A DNA stretch of 64,000 nt from Eupeodes corollae (lineage: Eukaryota; Arthropoda; Insecta; Diptera; Syrphidae), in assembly GCF_945859685.1 (NCBI RefSeq), contig NC_079149.1, positions 27,129,118-27,193,117 of the forward strand, given 5' to 3'. Within the stretch, counting starts at the first letter, position 1, and each line of letters begins with the position of its first letter. The notes beneath the pieces are model-generated. The model made no database searches and was not told the DNA's origin. It saw only the letters and a program-made list of their open reading frames with translations. The position numbers and the translations under genes are program-made. Below, in pieces: positions 1 to 10,168 of this stretch.

Positions 1-178
1 CTAAAGATTCTACAATCTACGTACTTTTGGTTGCTTTAGAAGTTTCCATTTACTGATTTGAATTATGAAGTTTTACGAAGTGCCACTTAAAGACCATAGT
101 TTTGAGCTTTTTAAGATTAGTTGAAAATTGGTATTTGCTCTAAACTACCCATCAAACCAAGACCAATCCAAAAACAAT

Positions 179-866
179 CTAGACATTTGTACATACAATG
201 TAAGAACATTAGCTACAGAAGCAAAACAATCAGAACTAAGAAACGCATTACCAACTGGGACTATCTGAGCTAAGCATTTTTGGACAAGACATAATTGAAA
301 ACCAGAATGATATATTCTGTTACATTGGTGAGACCAAAGGATTGCATGGAGTTGGATTTCTCATCAAAAAGAGTTTAAAGGACAGAATAATAAATGTACG
401 ATTTTTTAGTGAAAGAATATGTAGCCTATGTTTAAAAATACAAAACACAAAAATGACGATAATTTCGAACTTCTACAATTTATTGGACAATGTTTATAAG
501 GGAAACAGATTGACAACGATGAAGACGTAATGGGACCATTTGGTTACGGACGAAGAAACAAAAGAGGAGACCTACCTATAAAGTGGCTGGAAGAGATGAA
601 TCTCAGATTTGCAAATTCTTTCTTCAAAAAGAGAGAAACACGGAAATGGACCTGGATGCACCCGAATGGGATAGATAGATAGATAGATAGAAAGATAGAA
701 TGGGATAACAAAGAACGAAATTGACTTATTTCTAACAAACAAACTGAAAACTATTAACGACATCTCCGTATTGAATAATTTTAAATTTGATAGTGACCAT
801 AGGCTAGTAAGAGCAAAATAAAAGTGGACCATAATACGCTGAAAAGAAACAAACAAACACTCAGTA
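179..866 (+). pseudogene. RTE-A endonuclease domain remnant
   Basis: Nicks target DNA for target-primed reverse transcription in intact relatives. By eye, the translation gives LDICTYNVRTLATEAK near 179-226, then after stops and frameshifts GPFGYGRRNKRGDL near 534-575, a KWLEEMNLRFANSFFQK stretch near 580-635, and the domain end DSDHRLVRAK near 790-820. These are characteristic of the RTE/BovB group endonuclease. The catalytic D and H of the terminal SDH motif are still readable, but several stop codons and a (GATA)n insertion at 670 break the frame. The coding sequence continues, across two later insertions, at 3540. Confidence 0.75.
670..699. repeat. (GATA)n microsatellite inside RTE-A
   Basis: About seven GATA units with one interruption (gatagatagatagatag then aaagatag) sit inside the endonuclease remnant, just after the TWMHPNG stretch. 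The same word 'aatggg' occurs on both sides, which suggests the array arose by local duplication and slippage inside the dead element. Confidence 0.85.
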
Positions 867-880
867 TTCCTAGAATAATA

Positions 881-2195
881 CTTACTTACTTAAGGTGGCG
901 CTACAGTCCTGTGTGAACTAGGGCCTCACCCAACAAACTTCTCCATCTAGCTCGGTCCCTAGCTAGATGTCTCCAGTTTCGCGCTCCAAGTTGGGTGAGA
1001 ACACCTTCCACTTGTGCGCGCCACCTGATCCGCGGTCTTCCTCTACTGCGCTGTCCTGTGGGTGCTGATTCGAAGACTTTCCGGGCCGGAGCATTGGTTT
1101 CCATGCGCTCTACGTGTTCAAGCCATCTTAGTCGTTGGACTTTTACTCTTCTGGCTAAGTCTACGTCCCTGTACAGCCCGTACAGCTCGTCGTTCCATCT
1201 TCTCCTCCACTCCCTTTCGATGCATACGGGACCGTAGATCACACGACGGACTTTTCTCTTGAAGCGACCCAAGGTGCTTTCATCCGCTTTTGTCATGGTC
1301 CAAGCTTCTGCACCGTATAGCAGGACGGGGATGATAAGGGTCTTATATAGCAACACTTTGGTCCCTCGAGAGAGGACTTTACCACTCAATTGCTTTCTTA
1401 GTCTAAAGAAACAGCGGTTAGCAAGAGTTATTCTACGTTTGATCTCAGCGCTGGTGTTGTTTTCTGCATTTACAGCGGAGCCTAAGTAGACGAAGTCCTT
1501 GACTACCTCAAAGTTACGTCTGTCGATTGTGACGTTTTGACCAAAACGTCGATGTTGTGTGTCCTTTCTACCGTTAAACCCATTTTTGCCGCCTCTGCCT
1601 CAATACTCACAAAAGCCCCATTGACATCACACTGAGTTCTTCCGATTATGTCAATGTCATCAGCATATGCTATTAATTGGACAGACTTTTGAAAGATAGT
1701 GCCTCTAAAGTTGACGTGTGAGATCTACACTATTCTTTCAAGCACGATGTTAAAAAAATCGCATGACAGGGTTTATCAGCTTGTCTAAAACCTTTTTTGA
1801 CATCGAAAGGTTCTGTTAAGTTGTTTCCAACCTTTATGGAGCAGCGTGAATTCTCCATGCTCCTCCTGCACAAACGGACGAGTTTGGCAGGGATGCCAAA
1901 ACTAGACATGGCTCTATACAGCTCGTCCCTGTAGATGCTGTCATATGCGGCCTTGAAATCGATGAAAAGATAATGGGTGTCGATTTGGTGTTCTTGAGTT
2001 TTTTCCAGGATCTGCCGTAATGTGAATATTTGATCAACTGTGGACTTTCCTGGTCTAAAACCACACTGATAAGGACCTATCAGGTTGTTGACGATGGGCT
2101 TTAGACGTTCACATATTACGGCAGAGAAGATTTTATAGGCGATGTTAAGTAGACTTATTCCTCTATAGTTGGTGCAGTTTAGAGGGTCTCCTTTT
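881..2195 (-). mobile_element. RTE-type LINE (family B) copy 1, 5'-truncated, nested in RTE-A
   Basis: Minus-strand insertion whose 3' end lies at 881. It terminates in a (TAAG)n tail, read as (CTTA)n on the plus strand at 881-893. The 14-bp direct repeat ttcctagaataata flanks it exactly (867-880 and 2196-2209), which defines its limits. It contains the C-terminal half of the RT protein; the 5' end is truncated within the RT, as is usual for target-primed integration. The same family occurs at 8493-10244, 20533-23443, 25929-28010 and 55083-55312. Confidence 0.9.
901..1389 (-). pseudogene. RTE-B reverse transcriptase, C-terminal segment
   Basis: Open frame of 162 codons covering the thumb/C-terminal region of an RTE RT. 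It shows the motifs LYKTLIIPVLLYGAEAWT, a RVIYGPVCIE stretch, VQRLRWLEHVERM and the basic terminus RDRARWRSLLGEA. Upstream on the minus strand (1390-2195) the RT palm can be read only piecewise: a YADDIDIIGRT motif near 1640-1670 and a KCQKRF/DLSCDF-like motif near 1760-1800, split by stops and frameshifts. The start methionine is internal to the original polyprotein, so this is a remnant and not a gene. Confidence 0.8.
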
Positions 2196-2232
2196 TTCCT
2201 AGAATAATACCAACCGAAAATATTGAAAAATA

Positions 2233-3536
2233 AAGGGTGATTTTTTTGAGGTTAGGATTTTCATGCATTAGTATTTGACAGATCACGAGGGATTTCAGAC
2301 ATGGTGTCAAAGAGAAAGATGCTCAGTATGGTTTGAAATTTCATCATGAATAGACTTACTAACGAGCAACGCTTGCAAATCATTGAATTTTATTACCAAA
2401 ATCAGTGTTCGGTTCGAAATGTGTTTCGCGCTTTACGTCCGATTTATGGTCTACATAATCGACCAAGTGAGAAAACAATTAATGCGATTGTGACCAACTT
2501 TCGCACTCAGTTTACTTTATTGGACATTAAACCAACCACACGAATGCGTACAGTGCGTACAGAAGAGAATATTGCATCTGTTTCTGAGAGTGTTGCTGAA
2601 GACCGTGAAATGTCGATTCGTCGCCGTTCGCAGCAATTGGGTTTGTGTTATTCGACCACATGGAAGATTTTACGCAAAGATCTTGGTGTAAAACCGTATA
2701 AAATACAGCTCGTGCAACAACTGAAGCCGAACGATCTGCCACAACGTCGAATTTTCAGTGAATGGGCCCTAGAAAAGTTGGCAGAAAATCCGCTTTTTTA
2801 TCCACAAATTTTGTTCAGCGATGAGGCTTATTTCTGGTTGAATGGCTACGTAAATACGCAAAATTGCCGCATTTGGAGTGAAGAGCAACCAGAAGCCGTT
2901 CAAGAACTGCCCATGCATCCCGAAAAATGCACTGTTTGGTGTGGTTTGTACGCTGGTGGAATCATTGGACCGTATTTTTTCAAAGATGCTGTTGGACGCA
3001 ACGTTACGATGAATGGCGATCGCTATCGTTCAATGCTAACAAACTTTTTGTTGCCAAAAATGGAAGAACTGAACTTGGTTAACATGTGATTTCAACAAGA
3101 TGGCGCTACATGCCATACAGCTCGCGATTCTATGGCCATTTTGAGGGAAAACTTCGGAGAACAATTCATCTCAAGGAATGGACCGGTAAGTTGGCCACCA
3201 AGATCATGCGATTTGACGCCTTTAGACTATTTTTTGTGGGGCTACGTCAAGTCTTAAGTCTACACAAATAAGCTAGCAACTATTCCAGCTTTGGAAGACA
3301 ACATTTCCGGAGAAATTCGGGCTATTCCGGCCGAAATACTCGAAAAAGTTACCCAAAAATTGGACTTTCCGAATGGACCACCTAAGACGCAGCCGCGGTC
3401 AACATTTAAATAAAATTATCATCAAAAAGTAAATGTCATGGACCAATCTAACGTTTCAAATAAAGAATCGATGAGATTTTGCAAATTTTATGCGTTTTTT
3501 TTTTTAAAGTTCTCAAGCTCTTAAAAAATCACCGTT
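2233..3536 (+). mobile_element. IS630-Tc1-mariner element, DD41D type, nearly intact, nested in RTE-A
   Basis: Cut-and-paste DNA transposon of about 1.3 kb. It lies between TA dinucleotides at 2231-2232 and 3537-3538. The ends match imperfectly as terminal inverted repeats: left aagggtgattttttt, right (reverse complement) aacggtgattttttaagag. It carries one transposase reading frame with three lesions. It sits in the RTE-A linker 3' of the RTE-B insertion. A fragment of the same or a close family is at 37015-38868. Confidence 0.88.
2346..3432 (+). pseudogene. DD41D mariner-like transposase, interrupted
   Basis: Transposase that would bind the terminal repeats and catalyse excision and TA-targeted integration. 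The first 247 codons are open: an N-terminal helix-turn-helix pair (about residues 1-110, beginning MNRLTNEQRLQIIEFYY and including the SIRRRSQQLGLCYSTTWKIL segment), then the first catalytic Asp in FSDEAYF (about residue 158). Reading through TGA at 3087-3089 (a Trp codon in relatives) gives FQQDGATCH with the second Asp. Then 41 residues lead to the third Asp in LTPLDYFLWGY, hence DD41D. A second stop, TAA, is at 3255-3257. One extra A near 3355 shifts the tail, which otherwise ends with a RMDHLRRSRGQHL stretch. All three catalytic Asp codons survive. Confidence 0.9.
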
Positions 3537-3545
3537 TATAATGAC

Positions 3546-4736
3546 ATGCTTAAGAAAGAAATAAGACTTAATATAACTACAAATAGAATAAACGAACATT
3601 TTCAAAATACTTATTATTCATTAGAACAGATAATAAAGGATTCGGCGAAAGTTTCAATCATGACTGCTGTTACTCCAAAACCTGATAAGTTAACAAATGA
3701 CACTAAAGCGCTGATAACCAGAAGAGATAACCTACGAAACAAAGACAACTTATCAGACCAGGAAAAAATGAACTAAGATACCTTCGGAAAACCATAAAAG
3801 AAGATGCGAAAAATGATATCCAAACATATAACGAAACAAAGATAAAAGATATATTAAGCAACACAAAATCTATTAAAAAGACAATTAAGAACAAAAATAA
3901 CAACGCTATTAATAGAAATGATACCAAGTTTTTCGAAGAACTTTTAAAATCGACAAAAGAAATAAAAAATAAAAATATATCGATGGCGGACAGTTACTCC
4001 AACTTAAATACTGTTACACTTTTTACAAAAACAGATATTGAACAAGCAATTGGTGATCTTAAGACAGATAAGTGTACAGGCAATGATGGTATTGTAACAG
4101 AAATGCTCGAATATGGAAAACAACCAATTTCTACAGTCTTGACCACGATTTTTAATGACATACAACACAGAAGATTCCAAACCAAGACGAAATATGGACA
4201 GCGCTGACAAAATCAAGGAATTCATCCTATCTTTATAAGGACTTTGAAAAATATATATACAGACATAAAAACCGAAATAATAGAAAGAGAAATAAAAATA
4301 AAGAAAGGTGTAAGACAGGGGGATCCAATGTCACCACCATTATTCTCTGCCGTACTGGAAGAAATATTCAAGAAACTAAACTGGGTCAATAGATATCGAA
4401 TAAATATTTGAGGACAATATTTGAGCAACCTTAGACTTGCTGATGACATAGTCCTCATTTCATCAACATCTGGACAAATATAAAATATGCTCATAGAATT
4501 GATAAATGAATGCAAGAACGCTGGACTTCATACCTATAAGTCAAAAACTAAGATAATGACTAACCAAATTAAAGATGACATATTGCTGGATAACGAACAC
4601 ATAGAATATGTTGAAGACTATCTAGGACAGACTAAGTCATTCATTAACCAAGAGAAAAAAGAAGTTTCTAGACGCATTACCAATATTTGGAAACAATTTG
4701 GGAAATATTGTACAGAATATCAATAATGGCAAATAA
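3546..4736 (+). pseudogene. RTE-A linker and reverse transcriptase remnant
   Basis: Continuation of the RTE-A protein beyond the mariner. The frames at 3546-3776, 3983-4207 and 4487-4726 join through frameshifts. The linker (to about 3960) is followed by the RT start at TDIEQAIGDLKTDKCTGNDG. A deletion near 4200 removes the LDF/Y-type motif A. Motif B is readable as KKGVRQGDPMSPPLF near 4295-4345, and the catalytic box as LADDIVLISS near 4435-4465 (Tyr/Phe replaced by Leu). The C-terminal segment runs IEYVEDYLGQ onward to the stop before the ATA tail. Confidence 0.8.
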
Positions 4737-4776
4737 AAGTTTATAATAATAATAATAACAATAATTTGCTCCAAAC

Positions 4777-5018
4777 AAACAAAATCAAATACTTTGTTTC
4801 AGTTTGAGAAGAGGGTTGTCTATCTTGTCTACTTTACTTATATTGTTTTAAAAGCAAGACTTTTTTATAAGGCCTTGATGGAAATGCAAACATTTTTCAT
4901 TTTTAAGTATAAGAGCTTAAAAAACTATATAAATAATAATAAAAACAATAATTTTCAAAGGACTTTTAGGGTATGATTTTGTCTAAGCTTCAGTATTGAT
5001 AATGAACAGGATTATCTA
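4777..5018. other. short unique interval
   Basis: AT-rich sequence between the RTE-A target-site duplication and the next DNA transposon. It holds a short AATAAT-rich patch near 4930-4950. No coding or RNA signal was seen. Confidence 0.5.
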
Positions 5019-5587
5019 CTTTGCGGTTTCAAAAGTAAACGTAAATAAAAAACATATAAAATGTTTGTGTTTATAATATTTCATTTTTATTATAAAGTTT
5101 TGAAAGTTGACAATAAGTTTGAAACACTACATCATTTAAATGACCATCACGTAAGTTGATGCAACCGTCGATCCTTTCGAAGTAATTTTCGACCACTTTT
5201 TGACACATATTGGCCGGTATCTCAGCTATAACTTGACGAATGTTGGTTTTTAAGTGCTCAAGAGTTAAAGGTTTATCTGCCTCCTTTCAATACTTGATGA
5301 TTCTCAAAATCCCAACTACGTCAATTTTGTTTATTCTGCTTCGTGCTTCGTCGCTGTAGAAAATTTTGTTGGAAAAATCGCTGGCCTCCGCCTGTTGCTC
5401 AAACATCCATTCGACGTACATATCTACGGCGTTATGATTGCTCAGATGGCTTAAGTTGTGCGTGAGCTGAGCCTTATATGTCGATAGACAGTCTTTATTC
5501 TTGAGAACGACGAGGAATCGACACATTCGGGTCTTCGGCAACGAATTCGAATTCGAATTCCAGCCCTGTACTTTTAAAACCGCAAAA
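5019..5587 (-). mobile_element. Internally deleted Tc1/mariner-type element with 18-bp TIRs
   Basis: About 570 bp flanked by inverted repeats tttgcggtttcaaaagta (5020-5037) and tacttttaaaaccgcaaa (5569-5586), 17 of 18 identical. A TA lies near each end, but the exact target duplication is unclear. Between the repeats are two separated pieces of one minus-strand transposase. It is different from the DD41D element at 2233 and looks like a step from an autonomous element toward a MITE. Confidence 0.75.
5100..5541 (-). pseudogene. Tc1/mariner transposase, internal deletion
   Basis: Minus-strand frame at 5287-5541 (84 codons). It contains YKAQLTHNL and a WMFEQQAEASDFSNKIFYSD stretch, corresponding to the region just before and including the first catalytic Asp (SDEA) of Tc1/mariner transposases. 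After a deletion of the second and third acidic motifs, the C-terminus is readable at about 5100-5290: LTLEHLKTNIRQVIAEIPA, then a VVENYFERIDGCINLRDGH segment. That order (SDEA, then NI..IPA, then VEN..RID) is the family pattern. Catalytically dead. Confidence 0.7.
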
Positions 5588-7366
5588 TGGATAACCAGTT
5601 ATATTCATATCATACAAAAGCATCCATTAAAATCTCCCAATACATTTTTTCCAAAATAATATCTCCAAAAAAAAAAAACTAATAAATATTTGAAAATATT
5701 TCAATTCCAAATAAGAACAAAATACAAAACAAGTTTTTCCACATTTTAACCGGGGCATCCTTTAAAAACATTACTTCAGCAAGTAACACCAGAAAACCCA
5801 AAACTTGGTTCTCCACTTAACCAAGAAAACCAAGAAAATAACTTAAAAAACAAAAAACACAAAAATTACAAAAATAAAAAATAGAAAATAGAAAAACTTA
5901 AAAATAACACAAGAAAAACAAATCTTTTTACAAAAAGCAAAAACAAGAATTTCATTGAGAATCATCACAAGCAGATTTTGTACTATAGTCCTTCTCTTCG
6001 TCCTTGCTTTTGTATTAGAAAATCGAAGACCAGCAAAAACCATAGAGCACCATCAGATCAAACCCACTAACCTCCCTCACTCCTCCCTGCATTTTACCCA
6101 ACCTATTCATTAGTCTTCTTCGAAATATATATTTGTAGGAAAATTCCTTTGCAATGGGTCCTTACAGAATTCCGCCCATGCTTTTACCGCCTTGCTGCTA
6201 CATGACTGCCCAACCAAAAACCATTTTCATCCTTTTAGCCAAAACCAAACCAACATAGAGAAAGGGAGAGTGGATGAAAGGAAGATGGTGGGCGAAGAGA
6301 AAATAAAATATCGAAGAAAATACAAAAAAAAAATTTAAAACACCAAAAGAAAAACCTTGAAAACATTTTGTACTGCAGGCTCGTTTACAATTCATCCCGA
6401 TGCCCGAACAATTTAAATAATCCCGAAGAAATACTTAAAGCTTTTGGTATTGAGGGATAGAAGCACTCTAAATGGCCCCTTAACCGAACCGAATTCTGAT
6501 GGTGTTGTTGTTGTGTCTTAGCCGGGTTTCGATGGGTGGTGTTGCCGTTTTGTTATGGGTGTTTCTGGTGTGCAGGCAGCAGCAAGGAAAGTTTATACCG
6601 ATTGAGAGCGTTTGGTTTGAATTTGAATCCTTGGAATGGCTAAGACAGAGGTGATGAAGGTGTGGCGGGATTGGTTTTGAATTTTAGTGTCCCGAACCAC
6701 TTTTGTCTCTATAATATCGTCGAACAAGCTTGAGGATAATGGAAATGGAATTTTAGAAATGCCAAACTATATCTTTTGGCTTAAATTATTTTGAGCCTAT
6801 ATCTTCATATAAAAGGGGGCAAGGATTCCTTTTCATCTGCATGAAGAATTGAAGAATTAGGTATGAATATTCATTTTAATAAACTTAAGTTTGCTTTAGA
6901 ATTTGATTCAATTATTTTATTTTCTTAAAATTAAAAAATTATGAAACAGAAAGTTCACCTGCTTTAAACAATAAGTAGAATATGCAGCATAAGTCTTCTA
7001 GCTTTGTAGAATAAACTAATTTAAAAAAAGAATTGTTTCAGTATTACAAAATGTTAAGAAAACAAATAAACTTAACTTAAAATCCAACATTGCTAAGAGA
7101 AACCAATGTAAAGTTTTCCAATAAGACGTTTTAGTTTGATGTTAGGAATCAGTTGATGTTCCATAGATCTGATCTTTTACCTGGCTCAAAGGAATAAAGT
7201 CGAAAGGTGTTAAAAAAACACGTTTTCATATAAATATCTTACAATTCTGGACATTCAAAATTATTACCAGTTGCACCAGACTCGAATCGACATTGAATCA
7301 AATCGCCAAAATAAAAATTATATTTGTATTAATTCAAACTTGTAACTATTTTAAGGCTAGACAATA
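5588..7366. other. AT-rich unique region, no gene recognised
   Basis: About 1.8 kb of anonymous sequence. It is A-rich between 5650 and 5960 and has more balanced composition between 6050 and 6700, with G/T-rich repeats such as gttgttgttg near 6500. Short open frames (5843-6043 and 6198-6395, minus) consist of low-complexity F/I/V or K codons and match nothing I know. No LINE, transposon end or RNA gene was seen. Confidence 0.5.
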
Positions 7367-7368
7367 AT

Positions 7369-7622
7369 TCATAAAACTAGCCTAATAAAGTTTTTGTACG
7401 TATCCCTAGTGGCCCCAGCCAACGGAGTCCGAAACTGAATTTTCTCCGACTTCTGGACATTTATTTTTAATTTCCAGTCGTCGCAATATCGCTGAATCTT
7501 GTCAAAATCACGCTGCAAGAGAGTCCTAATAGCCTTAGTTGTTCGGGCCCTTATGAACGAAATTAAATCGTCAGCGTAAGCATATGAATTCGTAAGACTA
7601 CCCGTTATTACTCCAACTGTAG
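7369..7622 (-). pseudogene. LINE X reverse transcriptase, YADD box and thumb
   Basis: The minus-strand open frame 7369-7653 includes SLTNSYAYADDLISFIRART (catalytic YADD), then LLQRDFDKIQRYCDDWKLKI and NVQKSEKIQF, the standard jockey/CR1 order of motif C, the W-K-I segment and the K-x-E box. The first 11 or so residues of that open frame (ISLSRQSISSTVGVITG) belong to an RNase H C-terminus, so the frame is a chance fusion across the junction near 7620. Confidence 0.7.
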
Positions 7623-7624
7623 AG

Positions 7625-7935
7625 CTTATACTTTGTCTGCTCAGTGATATCAAGCTTTTTGACCGTTTTAAGTCAATACTTGGCCATATTTGCTTGGTTG
7701 CCAGGCAGGTGGTACTTTGTGACCATCTAGCATTTGTTGTTTCTAGAGCATATTACTTGAGAAGATATCTGCATGTAGCAAGTGGTGTTCCTATGTTATG
7801 TTTTTGTCTAACATAAGGCAATTTCCCGGAATGTCTCTGTGGCCCGGCACCCAAATGAGGTGAATGTTAAACTGCTCCGTCATCTCCTTCAGAGATGATT
7901 GACAATCGTGGACTGTTCGAGAGTTTGTGGAGACA
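7625..7935 (-). pseudogene. LINE RNase H fragment embedded between RT halves
   Basis: Translated on the minus strand, 7935-7840 gives DCQSSLKEM and FNIHLIWVPGHRDIPGNC, the H-x-x-I/V-x-x-N segment of a LINE-type RNase H. After a frame change the downstream text reads ATCRYLLK, WPSIDLKRSKSLISLSRQ and STVGVITG. Closely similar text occurs in the fragment at 58850-59640, so both derive from one RNase H-bearing LINE family. Its position between the RT halves of X means it was inserted or rearranged there. Confidence 0.65.
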
Positions 7936-7939
7936 GACG

Positions 7940-8480
7940 CGAGAGATGGTCCGCCTTAAATCCGAACTTTCTATTCGGAATTATTTTGCTGTCCACAACC
8001 CTCTTAGTCCGATTGATGATCTTCTCGAAAACTTTGCTGATGCTAGGAAAAAGACTTATTGAACGAATATTTGACATGTTTGAGTTGTCCTTTCCCTTTT
8101 TCAGGAGAAAATGAACCACAGCAGTCTTCCAATTCACTGGATAATATGAATTTTTGATATTTACAAAAAAATCGTCATTGAGCCGCATGACACCACGGTT
8201 CTCAAATCGCCATTGTGTCATTTCAATTCTAAGTTAAAAGTAATGAAGTAAAGCCCTTTCCAGTTCGTGGTTTAGGCTTATGCAGCTCTCAATGCATCCA
8301 CCTTTTTAATCAGATCATAAAATAGGTAAAAGTCATCGACAAATATTGCTTTTTCTCACCGAAGAGCATTGTCATTCTTTTTCCTGAATATCTTATTGAT
8401 TTTGGGACACATTCTTGGGTTACTAGAAACATCTGACGAAATCTTGTGGTCGCAGTTCTTGTTGTTTGAAAACCTGTAGT
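7940..8480 (-). pseudogene. LINE X reverse transcriptase, N-terminal part
   Basis: The minus-strand frame 8221-7940 reads NSYYPVNWKTAVVHFLLKKG, then SNIRSISLFPSISKVFEKII, then IIPNRKFGFKADH. This is the W-K-x-A-x-x-x-x-x-x-K-K-G, NYRPISLL and FGF-x-x-x-H series of jockey/CR1 RTs (R-S-I-S-L here). Upstream (8480-8230) the linker is recognisable in another frame: NPRMCPKINKIFRKKNDNAL and EKAIFVDDFY. Motif A is missing, lost at the junction near 7940. Confidence 0.7.
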
Positions 8481-8857
8481 TATTCTTAATCATGAGCTCA
8501 TGAGCTCTATGAGCCAAAGAGGTGAGAGGAACGCCAACTTCTCAGAAGGAAAAAGATAGGGCATGAGAAGCGTGCGGTCGAAGATGTTGAGGGGTTCAAA
8601 AGCAGGAATGAAATTCGAAAGTTTTATGAACAGGTGAAACGAAATTCACAGGTACATAAACCTACAACCGAAGGCTGCAAAGACGAAAGTAGAAATATCA
8701 TAGTGGATCCGCAGCAAACATAAGGATATGGAAGAACCACTTCTGCAGACTATATAACGGTGACGACGAACTGAACTCCGCTGTCAGGCAGGATGATCCA
8801 TTCAACATAGACGACGGGAGCCAACAATCCTGTCCTCCCGACTTAGACGAAGTAACA

Positions 8858-9595
8858 ATGTCCATATCTAAGCTGAAGTCTTATAAAGCCGCTGGAGCGG
8901 ATGGCTTGAATGCCGAGCTCTTTAACGCAGCTGGAGATAAGTTGGTAAGGAGCATGCACCAACTTATCTGTAAGATATGGTCGGAAGAAAGAATGCCCGA
9001 TGAATGGAACCTCAGTATTGTTTGTCCGATCCTGGAAAAAGGAGAACCTCTTAACTGCACCAACTATAGAGGAATCAATCTACTTAACATCGCCTATAAA
9101 ATCTTCTCTGCCGTAATTTGTGGACGTCTAAAGCCCATCGTCAACAACCTGATAGGTCCTTATCAGTGTGGTTTTAGACCAGGAAAGTCCACAGTTGATC
9201 AAATATTCACATTACGGCAGATCCTGGAAAAAACCAAAGAACACCAAATTGACACCCACCATCTTTTCATCGATTTTAAGGCCGCATACGACAGCATAGG
9301 GACGAGCTGTATAAAGCCATGTCTAGTTTTGGCATCCCTGCCAAACTCATCCGTTTTTTGCAGGAAGATCATGAAGAATTCACGCTGCTCCATAAAGCTT
9401 GGAAAGAACTTAACAAAACCTTTCGATGTCAAAAAAGGTTTTAGACAAAGTGATGCGCTGTCATGTGATTTTCTTAACATCGTGCATGACAAAATAGTGC
9501 AGAGCTCACACGTCAACACTAGAGGCACTATCTTTCAAAAGTCTGTCCAATTCCTAGCATATGCTGATGAAATTGACATAATCGGAAGAACCTAG
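8858..9595 (+). pseudogene. RTE-B reverse transcriptase, open palm region
   Basis: 245-codon open frame. In order: SISKLKSYKAAGADGLNAEL (RT start), MPDEWNLSIVCPILEKGEPL, NYRGINLLNIAYKIFS, YQCGFRPGKSTVDQIFTLRQ, HLFIDFKAAYDSIG (motif A with its Asp), KKGFRQSDALSCDFLNIV (motif B, Gly-Asp altered to Ser-Asp) and LAYADEIDIIGRT. The active-site box is YADE instead of YADD, so one catalytic Asp is lost. Four residues or so around the motif A/thumb junction are scrambled by a small deletion near 9300. Ends at a TAG in place of a Lys/Gln codon. Confidence 0.85.
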
Positions 9596-9684
9596 CGTGA
9601 TGTCAATGGGGCTTTTGTGAGTATTAAGGCCTCTGCCTCAAAAAAAAAATTGGTTTAACGGTTATTGAGGGCAAAACAAAGTAC

Positions 9685-10168
9685 ATGATGTCGTCAAGAA
9701 AGGACACACAACACCGACGTTTTGGTCAAAACGTCACCATCGACAGACGTAACTTTGAGGTAGTCAAGGACTTCGTCTACCTAGGTTCCGCTGTAAACGC
9801 AGAAAACAACACCAGTGCTGAGATCAAACGCAGAATAACTCTTGCTTACCGCCGTTTTTTGGTCTAAGTAAGCAATTGTGTGGTAAAGTCTTCTCTCGAG
9901 GGACCAAAGTGTTGCTATATAAGACCCTTATCATCCCCGTCCTGCTATACGGTGCAGAAGCATGGACCATGACAAAAGCGGATGAAAGCACCTTGGGTCG
10001 CTTCGAGAGAAAAGTTCTTCGTGTGATCTACGGTCCCGTATGCATCGAAGGGGAGTTTAGGAGAAGAAAGAACGACGAGCTGTATGAGCTTTACAGCGAC
10101 GTAGACTTAGCCAAAAGGGTAAAAGTCCAACGACTAAGATGGCTGGGTCACGTAGAGCGCATGTAAAC
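9685..10168 (+). pseudogene. RTE-B RT C-terminal segment
   Basis: Continuation of the RT above through two frameshifts. 9685-9867 shows RRFGQNVTIDRRNFEVVKDF and VYLGSAVNAENNTSAEIKRR. 9876-10166 shows GTKVLLYKTLIIPVLLYGAE, ESTLGRFERKVLRVIYGPV and RLRWLGHVERM. These match the minus-strand copies at 901-1389 and 20557-21726 almost word for word. The frame closes at TAA where a deletion joins it to the 3' UTR. Confidence 0.8.

Larger units (their letters stand above)
146..4763 (+). mobile_element. RTE-type LINE (family A), decayed, with two nested insertions
   Basis: Non-LTR retrotransposon carrying an AP-type endonuclease followed by a reverse transcriptase. The coding sequence starts with a TYNVRTL-type endonuclease N-terminus near 180, runs to about 866, and resumes at 3540 with the linker and RT, after removal of a minus-strand RTE (881-2195) and a mariner (2233-3536). 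The 3' end is an ATA-rich tail at 4740-4763. Direct repeats atttgctctaaac (133-145) and atttgctccaaac (4764-4776) look like the original target-site duplication with one mismatch. Without its inserts the element is only about 2 kb, against roughly 3.2 kb for RTE elements generally, so it also has internal deletions, notably of RT palm motif A. Many stops and frameshifts; inactive. Confidence 0.8.

Noticed and set aside
5543..5562. (GAATTC)n run as a restriction-linker or vector artefact
   Set aside because: Only three short units just inside the terminal repeat of the Tc1-type element; ordinary slippage explains it.
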